Source of the DNA: Faecalibacillus intestinalis
GTDB taxonomy: Bacteria; Bacillota_I; Bacilli_A; Erysipelotrichales; Coprobacillaceae
Reading direction: 5' to 3'
DNA: 64,000 bases
NCBI RefSeq assembly: GCF_003024685.1
Contig: NZ_PYLQ01000009.1
Location: 1 to 64,000 of the forward strand
Below, piece after piece: positions 57,835-64,000 of the stretch (its first letter is position 1; each line of letters opens with the position of its first letter). The notes beneath the pieces were generated by a model. It worked only from the letters and a program-made list of their open reading frames with translations. It did no database searches and was not told where the DNA came from. A program made the position numbers and the translations under genes.

Positions 57835-57911
57835 TGGCGTCCACGAAGGGATTCGAACCCCTGACCGCACGCTTAGAAGGCGTGTGCTCTATCCAGCTGA
57901 GCTACGTAGAC
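57835..57911 (-). tRNA. tRNA-Arg (TCT), copy 1
   Basis: A 77-nt minus-strand cloverleaf starting GTCTACG, with anticodon loop CTTCTAA (TCT) and encoded CCA. On the minus strand TTGCAA-17-TAATAT with a TG extension lies upstream. It is identical in the gene body to copy 2, as far as I can see. Confidence 0.96.
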
Positions 57912-58018
57912 ACTGCTTACTTTCAACTGCTCATATATATTAGCATGAATATGAAATGATTGCAATAAAAAATTACAATTTTTTTTAAAATTTATATTTT
58001 GAAGAGATATATATAAAA

Positions 58019-58041
58019 TAAAAAACAACCCGAAGGTTGTT
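58019..58041 (-). terminator. terminator of the second tRNA-Arg
   Basis: AACAACC (58024-58030), CGAA, GGTTGTT (58035-58041), with a minus-strand T tract. It is the same hairpin as at 57802. Confidence 0.8.
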
Positions 58042-58051
58042 GATTATCAAA

Positions 58052-58128
58052 TGGCGTCCACGAAGGGATTCGAACCCCTGACCGCACGCTTAGAAGGCGT
58101 GTGCTCTATCCAGCTGAGCTACGTAGAC
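58052..58128 (-). tRNA. tRNA-Arg (TCT), copy 2
   Basis: A 77-nt cloverleaf with anticodon TCT and encoded CCA, 217 bases from copy 1. The terminator and about 20 bases of upstream sequence (TGCTTACTTTCAACTGCTCA) are copied too, so the unit is a tandem duplication. Upstream on the minus strand, TTGCTT-17-TATTCT with TG is a probable promoter. Confidence 0.96.
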
Positions 58129-58189
58129 ATTGCTTACTTTCAACTGCTCAACTAGAATAGCATATATTTTTTTAAAAAGCAATACTTTT

Positions 58190-58660
58190 TTAAAAATCAT
58201 CTAAATTTTTGAATTCAACCTTTAAATCTTTACCTTCTACATAAATAACACAATAACTTCGATTACTTCCTCCACGAGGTAAAGTTGTAGATCCAGGATT
58301 AATAAGTGTATAACCATCAACTTCTTTATACATAGGAACATGCGTATGTCCTGAAAGTAGTACATCACAGTTTGCTTCTTGCAAAGTATAGATCATACTT
58401 GTTTCACGATCCATATATCCAAAACGATGCCCATGAGCAACTAAAAAGTTTAAATCTTCAACTTTAAATTTGATTTGATTTGGAAAATCACTATACCAAT
58501 CATTATTTCCTTTAACACATAACCAATCTTGCATCATATATGTTTCAGCTTCACTGTCTCCACAATGAATATAAAAATCTCCATCAGGTTCTAATTCTTT
58601 TACACGGTCAATCATTTGATGATAACCATGACTATCTGACATTACTACTATTTTTTTCAT
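58190..58660 (-). CDS. YfcE/MJ0936-family phosphodiesterase
   Basis: A 156-aa metallophosphoesterase. I take ATG 58660 because GGTGA lies at proper spacing; start codons at 58666 and 58672 overlap that site. The metal-binding motifs are in order: MSDSHG, HCGDSEAE, VKGNND, VAHGHRFG and LSGHTHVP. These are all ligands of the dinuclear centre. Family members cut phosphodiesters and their in vivo substrate is not settled. Confidence 0.93.
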   Translation of the reverse strand: MKKIVVMSDSHGYHQMIDRVKELEPDGDFYIHCGDSEAETYMMQDWLCVKGNNDWYSDFPNQIKFKVEDLNFLVAHGHRFGYMDRETSMIYTLQEANCDVLLSGHTHVPMYKEVDGYTLINPGSTTLPRGGSNRSYCVIYVEGKDLKVEFKNLDDF

Positions 58661-58693
58661 TTTCATCACCAAAAATATTATAACAAAACTTTA

Positions 58694-59599
58694 CTAGATT
58701 TGTACAATATTATCGATTGATGTACTTACATTTTGATCTTCTTGAATAAGTTCATTATTAATATAGATATGGACTGAACTAACATCAGGAAGTGATAAAA
58801 ATGATTTTTCAAGACGACTATAAAGAGTAGGAGAAATATTTTCGCTATTATCTAGAATACGTGATGATAAATAGATAGAAAGTAAGCCATCGTTTAATTG
58901 TGATTTTTTAGTTGTTTCTACTTTAGTATTATTTTCAAAATGATCTAATAATAAAGATACTTTTTGATCAATTGTTTGATTTGTGTTTTGAATACGTGTT
59001 GTTGTAGGAATATAATATGTTTTTCCAGCAATTTCTTTTTCGTTATAAACAAGGACGGAAGAGGTTTGATAAAGATCAAAAGTGGATGTTTCAAAGTTAT
59101 TAATACCTAAATTAGGAGTGATACAACTTAATGGTATTGTTGTATTTTCAAATGAAGAAACAGCTTTACCATCTATTTTCATATTGATTTTAGAAATACC
59201 ATCTTTACAAAATAAATAGCTAAGAGCTTCACAAATATCTAAAGCTTGTTGATTATTTGATACTTTAAAATTATTTGTAAAATCAAACGTAAGTTGATTA
59301 CTTTCCATAATTAAAGCATTAAGTTCTAATTTCTTATTAAAAATAGGATAAAGTCCTAATTGAGTAAAATCTTTTGATTTCATTGTTTCAATAATCCCTC
59401 GAATATTATTTTCCTTATTATCCTTAACACCAATATCCACAGAAACAGGAATAAGCGTTTCATCTTGATCTTTAAAAATAACTGTTTGCATATTGGCTTT
59501 CTTTTTCACTGTTTTAACATCATCATTTTTAAAATAAACAAAGGTTGCAAAAGCACATAAAAAAATCATTGAAATATTTCTTAAATATTTTTTATACAT
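58694..59599 (-). CDS. GerMN-domain protein (membrane-anchored)
   Basis: A 301-aa protein with a short basic start and one N-terminal membrane helix (NISMIFLCAFATFVYF), so anchored or secreted. Two repeats follow that resemble GerMN domains: each has a hydrophobic strand, an LxF/DFTNNF-type turn (LTFDFTNNFKVS; LLSIYLSSRILD) and a helix ending in DISSV/GISKINMKIDG-like strands. GerM is a spore-related protein in Bacillus, but the domain also occurs in non-sporulators. It stands upstream of the YfcE-like gene on the same strand. Confidence 0.75.
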   Translation of the reverse strand: MYKKYLRNISMIFLCAFATFVYFKNDDVKTVKKKANMQTVIFKDQDETLIPVSVDIGVKDNKENNIRGIIETMKSKDFTQLGLYPIFNKKLELNALIMESNQLTFDFTNNFKVSNNQQALDICEALSYLFCKDGISKINMKIDGKAVSSFENTTIPLSCITPNLGINNFETSTFDLYQTSSVLVYNEKEIAGKTYYIPTTTRIQNTNQTIDQKVSLLLDHFENNTKVETTKKSQLNDGLLSIYLSSRILDNSENISPTLYSRLEKSFLSLPDVSSVHIYINNELIQEDQNVSTSIDNIVQI

Positions 59600-59710
59600 G
59601 AAATCACCTCACTATTTAAAATATGAAAAGAGTGATAAAATAGTCTTAAAATTTGCCTTTTTTAAAGATTTATTTTATATTATAATAGCGAAAATGAAGG
59701 AGGGATAGTT

Positions 59711-59860
59711 GTGCCACTTACTGATGATGATTTTGTGAAGACTGGGAAACTAGAGGGTTATAGTGAAATGATTCAAAAATTACATGAAGAAGAACAAACA
59801 CAACCCGAAATCACTTATGATTTACAATTAGATGATGATGAGGATGAAGAAGAAAAATGA
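59711..59860 (+). CDS. 49-residue acidic protein
   Basis: GTG 59711 has AAGGAGGGA upstream at good spacing. It encodes MPLTDDDFVKTGKLEGYSEM and ends in a strongly acidic run (LDDDEDEEEK). The last codon overlaps the ATG of the next gene (ATGA at 59857), so translation is coupled. No family recognised. Confidence 0.7.
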   Translation: MPLTDDDFVKTGKLEGYSEMIQKLHEEEQTQPEITYDLQLDDDEDEEEK

Positions 59861-60777
59861 TAGAAGATTTAATTGAAACAGGTCAATATAAAGAAGCGTT
59901 GCAATATTTAAATGATATGGATAATGAACAAGTACGTTATCAAAGACTTGTTTGTTTATATGGATTGAAAGAATTACAACAAGCTAAAAGAGAAGGTATG
60001 AAAGCAAAAGTTCTTGCTGGAGAAACTTATTATGATGTTGTTGCTATTTATGTATCGATTTTAAAAGATTTAGAAGAATTTGAAGAAGCTATTAATATTA
60101 TTGTAGAGGAATTATCAATGCCTTATATTCCTTATCAATATGAAACAGTTTTTAATGCAGCTTATGATGAATTGTTATTAGCAAAACAAGAAGCATCTTT
60201 TGATGGGGTGACTCAAAAAGTCTTTAATGAAGAAGATATCGAAAATATTTTAACTAAAAAAGATACAAATGAAGATTTACTTTATATGGCTATTGAACAA
60301 ATGGAAGGCATGAATATTCGTCGTATGATTGTTCCTATTCGTCAATTTATTAGAGATAATGATCAACCTGATTTTGCCAAAAGTTTATTAATAGAATTAA
60401 TGATTGATCAAGAAATTGATGAAGATTTGGAAGTTGTCAAAAAAGGTGTGCACTACGATATTAACCCAAGTTATGCCCCAATGGTCTTGAATCAAGAATC
60501 TGGTGTTGAAATTTATAAATTGTTGATGGATGCTTTAGAAGATGATAATCCATCTTTACTTACGATGTGTGAACAATTTTTAAATTTTTATCTTTATTCA
60601 ATCTATCCAAAATATATTGATGAACAAGATTATCGTAGTATTGCAGGAGCTATTCATTATCATTTAGCATCTCTACAATATATAGATATTGAATTAGAAG
60701 ATATTGAATATTTATATAATTGCAATCAAGAGGATGTAAAAGATGTATTGGAAACAATACAATCAATCGAATATTAA
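59857..60777 (+). CDS. TPR-like helical repeat protein
   Basis: A 306-aa protein built from helical hairpins. The first 110 residues (LIETGQYKEALQYLNDMDNEQVRYQRLVCLYGLKELQQAKREG and DLEEFEEAINIIVEEL) follow the TPR spacing. The rest is acidic and helical, similar to DUF3196-type proteins of Firmicutes and Mollicutes. Role unknown. It is translationally coupled to the small acidic gene before it and followed by tig with its own promoter. Confidence 0.75.
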   Translation: MIEDLIETGQYKEALQYLNDMDNEQVRYQRLVCLYGLKELQQAKREGMKAKVLAGETYYDVVAIYVSILKDLEEFEEAINIIVEELSMPYIPYQYETVFNAAYDELLLAKQEASFDGVTQKVFNEEDIENILTKKDTNEDLLYMAIEQMEGMNIRRMIVPIRQFIRDNDQPDFAKSLLIELMIDQEIDEDLEVVKKGVHYDINPSYAPMVLNQESGVEIYKLLMDALEDDNPSLLTMCEQFLNFYLYSIYPKYIDEQDYRSIAGAIHYHLASLQYIDIELEDIEYLYNCNQEDVKDVLETIQSIEY

Positions 60778-60792
60778 AATTTATTAATATAG

Positions 60793-60821
60793 TTGAATTT
60801 AAAAAAAGGTTAGTATATAAT
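60793..60821 (+). promoter_or_regulatory. tig promoter
   Basis: TTGAAT (60793-60798) and TATAAT (60816-60821) are spaced 17 bp, 33 bases before the tig start. Confidence 0.8.
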
Positions 60822-60853
60822 GTCTTTTGATACGGAATAAGGAGAAATATATA

Positions 60854-62137
60854 ATGAGAACAACTACAAAAAAATTAGAAAATGCTGTTACTCAAATTAA
60901 AGTAACATTTGATAAAAAAGAATGGGCAGAAGCTCAAGACGCTGCTTTAAAAAGATTAGCTACAAGAGTTAAATTAGATGGTTTCAGACCTGGTAAAGCT
61001 CCAGTTGCTATGATTAAAGCTAGACTTGGAAAACAAGCTATCTATGATGAAGCTACTGATCAAATCTTACAAAAAAGATATGCTGATATCATGAAAAAAG
61101 CTGAAGTTGCTCCAATTGCTCAACCAACATTAAATATTGATAGTGTTGATAATGATAACTTAAAAATTACAATCTTATGTCCTGTTAAACCTGAAGTTGA
61201 ATTAGGTGAATACAAAGGATTAGAAGTTAAAAAAGGTAGAGTAACTGTTGCTAAAAAAGATATCGAAGCACAAGTTGAAAACTATCGTCATCAATTCGCT
61301 GAATTAACAACTAAAGAAAACGGTGAAGTTGCTAAAGGTGATACAGTAGTTATGGACTTTGAAGGATTCATCGATGGTGAAGCATTCGAAGGTGGAAAAG
61401 CTGAAAATCATTCATTAGAAATCGGTTCTGGACAATTCATTCCAGGTTTTGAAGATCAAATGATCGGTATGACTTGTGAAAATGAAAAAGATGTTGTTGT
61501 AACATTCCCAGAAGATTATCAAGCTACTGAATTAGCTGGTAAAGAAGCTACATTCAAAGTAACTGTTCATGAAATTAAAGAAAAAGTTTTACCTGAAGCT
61601 GATGATGAATTAGCTAAAGATGTTAACATCGAAGGTGTTGAAACTTTAGATCAATTAAAAGATCATATTAAAGCTCAATTAAAATCACAAAAAGAAAATG
61701 AAGTAGAAAACAAATTCTTCTCTGATTTAACTCAAGCTTTAATTGAATGTTGTAAAGTAGAAGATAGTGAAGCTTTATTAAATTCTGAATTAGATACAAT
61801 GTTAAGAGAAGTTGAAATGAACTTACAACAACAAGGTTTATCATTTGAATTATATGAACAATTCACTGGTAAAAACAAAGATGCTATCAAAGCTGATTTA
61901 ACTGATCAAGCAAAAGACAGAGTTAAATTAAACTTAATCTTAGCTGCTATCGTTGAAGCTGAAAATATTGAAGTAACTGATGAAGAACGTAATAGCGAAT
62001 TAGAAACAATCGCAAATACATATAATAGAGACTTAGAAGAAATCAAACAAATCTTCGCTCAAAATATGTACCAAATCGATGCTGATATTTTAAATAGAAA
62101 AGCGTTAGACGTTGTTAAAGAAAACTTAAAGAAATAG
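60854..62137 (+). CDS. tig: trigger factor (ribosome-associated chaperone)
   Basis: A 427-aa protein. ATG 60854 follows AAGGAGAAAT; a start at 60827 lies before the ribosome site and is rejected. The ribosome-docking signature is GFRPGKAP. The PPIase domain (about residues 160-240) has VVMDFEGFIDGEAFEGGKAENH and IGSGQFIPGFEDQM. The C-terminal arms are helical and acidic. Codon use and ribosome site suggest high expression. Trigger factor binds nascent chains at the ribosomal exit. Confidence 0.97.
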   Translation: MRTTTKKLENAVTQIKVTFDKKEWAEAQDAALKRLATRVKLDGFRPGKAPVAMIKARLGKQAIYDEATDQILQKRYADIMKKAEVAPIAQPTLNIDSVDNDNLKITILCPVKPEVELGEYKGLEVKKGRVTVAKKDIEAQVENYRHQFAELTTKENGEVAKGDTVVMDFEGFIDGEAFEGGKAENHSLEIGSGQFIPGFEDQMIGMTCENEKDVVVTFPEDYQATELAGKEATFKVTVHEIKEKVLPEADDELAKDVNIEGVETLDQLKDHIKAQLKSQKENEVENKFFSDLTQALIECCKVEDSEALLNSELDTMLREVEMNLQQQGLSFELYEQFTGKNKDAIKADLTDQAKDRVKLNLILAAIVEAENIEVTDEERNSELETIANTYNRDLEEIKQIFAQNMYQIDADILNRKALDVVKENLKK

Positions 62138-62140
62138 TTT

Positions 62141-62163
62141 AAAAGACGCGTAAGCGTCTTTTT
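62141..62163 (+). terminator. terminator after tig
   Basis: AAAAGACGC (62141-62149) and GCGTCTTTT (62154-62162) form a perfect 9-bp stem with a GTAA loop. It lies 3 bases after the tig stop, with lon 18 bases on, so some readthrough into lon is likely. Confidence 0.75.
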
Positions 62164-62180
62164 AAAAAAGGAGGATTATT

Positions 62181-64000
62181 ATGAGTGAAAGTACATTATT
62201 AACCCTTCCTGTTGTGTGCACAAGAGGAATGATTGTCTTTCCGGGTAACCGTTTATCATTAGATGTTGGTCGCCCCCTTAGTTTAAAAGCACTTGAACTT
62301 TCAAGTCGTGACTTTGATAACAATATCCTATTTGTATCACAAATCAATCCTATTGTTGATGATCCAAAATATGATGATGTTTATCATGTTGGAACTTTAT
62401 GTAAAATTGAAAAGAAAATCCGTCGCGATAGTGCAGGGACAATCAAATTAACTGTTACTGGAGAAAAAAGAGTTGCCCTTCGAGATTTTAAAATTGAAGA
62501 TGGTTCAATTTTTTCAACAGCTGAAGTTTTAGAAGATATTTATGGAGACACAAATGAAGAAGTTGCTTTAGTAAGAAAAACAACAGCTTATTTTGAACAA
62601 GCAAGACGTCATATGCCTCATATTCCAGCTGAAAGCTTAACATTGCTTTCAAATGGAACATCAGCTAGTTTACTTGCTGATACAATTGGTCAATATTTAC
62701 CAATTGATTTAGATAGAAAACAAAAAATTCTTGAAGAACAAAGAATTAATGAAAGATTATTCTTAGTAGCAAGTTCTATTGAATCTGAAAAAATGATTAG
62801 TCAATTAGAAGATACAATCAATAGAAAAGTCAAAGAAAGTATTGATGAAAATCAAAAAGAATACTATCTAAGAGAAAAATTAAGAGCTATTAAAGATGAA
62901 CTTGGTGATACTGTTGATAAAGGAGACGATGCTGATCAAATTCGTAAAGAATTAGCTGAAAATCCATATCCTCAATATATCAAGGATAAAATTGAAGAAG
63001 AATTACGTCGTTTTGAAGCTATGCCACCAGCATCTTCAGAAGCGAACGTTGTTAGAACTTATATTGATTGGGTGATGAAAACACCTTGGTATCAAGAAAC
63101 TAAAGATGAAGAAGATATTTCTAAAATTGAAGCAATTTTAGAAGAAGATCATTTTGGATTAGAAAAAGTAAAAGAAAGAATTGTTGAACACTTAGCAGTT
63201 AAACAAATGACACAATCTTTAAAAGCACCAATTATCTGTTTAGCAGGTCCACCAGGTGTGGGGAAAACAAGTATTGCTAAAAGTATTGCACGTGCTTTAG
63301 ATCGTAAATTTGTTAAAGCTTCTTTAGGTGGAGTAAGAGACGAAGCAGAAGTTCGTGGACATCGTCGTACTTATTTAGGATCAATGCCTGGACGTATCAT
63401 TCAAGGAATGAAAAAAGCTGGTGTTGTAAATCCTGTCTTCTTATTAGATGAAATTGATAAGATGGCAAGTGATTATAAAGGAGATCCTACAAGTGCAATG
63501 CTTGAAGTTTTAGACCCTGAACAAAATTCTCAATTCTCTGATAACTATATCGAAGAACCATATGATTTATCTAAAGTTTTATTCATTGCGACTGCTAATG
63601 ATTTAGGAGGAATTCCTGGACCACTTAGAGATCGTCTTGAAATTATTGAAGTTTCAAGTTATACAGAACAAGAAAAATTAATGATTGTTAAAGAACATTT
63701 AATTAAAAAACAATTAGATGCGCATTCATTAAAACCTGAACAAATGATTATTTCTGATGATATCATCATGGAAATCATTCAACATTATACACGTGAAGCA
63801 GGTGTTCGTGAACTTGAAAGATATATTGCTAAATTATGTCGTAAAACTGTTTTAGCTATCCTAAAAGAAAAAGTTGAATCAGTTACAATTGATCAAGATA
63901 AACTTGTTGAATTCTTAGGAAAAGCACCATTTGATCATACAAAGAAACTTCTTCGTCCTCAAGTAGGGGTTGTTACAGGTATGGCATATACTCAATTTGG
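62181..64000 (+). CDS. lon: ATP-dependent protease Lon, N-terminal two thirds
   Basis: The ATG at 62181 follows AAAGGAGG. The frame runs open to the window edge for 606 codons, so the C-terminal protease domain with the catalytic Ser-Lys pair is not visible. Visible parts are the LonN substrate-binding domain (LPVVCTRGMIVFPGN), the coiled linker (YYLREKLRAIKDELG), Walker A GPPGVGKTS at about residue 356, Walker B VFLLDEIDKM and sensor 2 (REAGVRELER). It degrades misfolded and regulatory proteins. No HrcA or CtsR box was noticed in its short leader. Confidence 0.96.
   Translation, partial: MSESTLLTLPVVCTRGMIVFPGNRLSLDVGRPLSLKALELSSRDFDNNILFVSQINPIVDDPKYDDVYHVGTLCKIEKKIRRDSAGTIKLTVTGEKRVALRDFKIEDGSIFSTAEVLEDIYGDTNEEVALVRKTTAYFEQARRHMPHIPAESLTLLSNGTSASLLADTIGQYLPIDLDRKQKILEEQRINERLFLVASSIESEKMISQLEDTINRKVKESIDENQKEYYLREKLRAIKDELGDTVDKGDDADQIRKELAENPYPQYIKDKIEEELRRFEAMPPASSEANVVRTYIDWVMKTPWYQETKDEEDISKIEAILEEDHFGLEKVKERIVEHLAVKQMTQSLKAPIICLAGPPGVGKTSIAKSIARALDRKFVKASLGGVRDEAEVRGHRRTYLGSMPGRIIQGMKKAGVVNPVFLLDEIDKMASDYKGDPTSAMLEVLDPEQNSQFSDNYIEEPYDLSKVLFIATANDLGGIPGPLRDRLEIIEVSSYTEQEKLMIVKEHLIKKQLDAHSLKPEQMIISDDIIMEIIQHYTREAGVRELERYIAKLCRKTVLAILKEKVESVTIDQDKLVEFLGKAPFDHTKKLLRPQVGVVTGMAYTQF

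Overview
The window is low-GC DNA with Gram-positive gene content: strong AGGAGG ribosome sites, intrinsic terminators, a CotJABC set, a YitT protein, a short archaeal/eukaryote-type ProRS and a compact type II-A CRISPR locus. Together these suggest a gut Firmicute of the Erysipelotrichia (Coprobacillus/Catenibacterium-like). That placement is inferred from gene content, because no rRNA is present.

Region 1 (1-12.25 kb). The 5' end of an ISL3-type transposase runs off the left edge. A complete type IV pilus (T4P) cluster follows on the + strand: three tandem pilins, prepilin peptidase PilD, platform PilC, the PilM-PilN-PilO assembly proteins, three minor pilins, the extension ATPase PilB and the retraction ATPase PilT. 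The last minor pilin carries about four aromatic 'Y-x-K-G-D' modules that look like carbohydrate-binding units. The minor pilin before it is split at a canonical -1 slippery heptamer.

Region 2 (12.4-33 kb). An Rpn nuclease and a broken C-terminal copy of it come first. Then come GNAT, SbcD-SbcC, ProRS, a decayed sensor/response-regulator remnant, a MarR-MATE operon with a perfect operator, a cyclophilin lipoprotein, a pyridoxamine-type kinase, a radical SAM protein, a tyrosine phosphatase, TspO, ExoIII, a PPi-type phosphofructokinase, a PII-AmtB ammonium operon and YitT.

Region 3 (33-50.8 kb). Seven tRNA genes form a minus-strand cluster (Pro, Ala, Met, Ser, fMet, Asp, Phe). They are followed by an HD hydrolase, cotJABC, tRNA-Trp, a LysR gene, an NmrA-like oxidoreductase, VanZ, a GntR-ABC operon with a palindromic operator, an AAA ATPase, an Abi/HEPN defence protein, and a Ca/Na-type antiporter behind a yybP-ykoY manganese riboswitch. 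Several small genes and a CopA-CsoR copper operon complete the region.

Region 4 (50.8-57.8 kb). This is a type II-A CRISPR locus: cas9 (1104 aa), a tracrRNA between cas9 and cas1, cas1, cas2, csn2, and an array of 17 repeats with 16 spacers of exactly 30 nt. Two extra elements stand out. A degenerate repeat upstream of cas9 resembles the complement of the tracrRNA more closely than the array repeats do in one segment. An inverted partial repeat in the leader can pair with repeat 1 and puts the integration junction in the loop.

Region 5 (57.8-64 kb). Two tandem tRNA-Arg(UCU) genes, a YfcE-like phosphodiesterase, a GerMN lipoprotein-like protein, a small acidic protein translationally coupled to a TPR-like protein, trigger factor, and the first two thirds of Lon protease.
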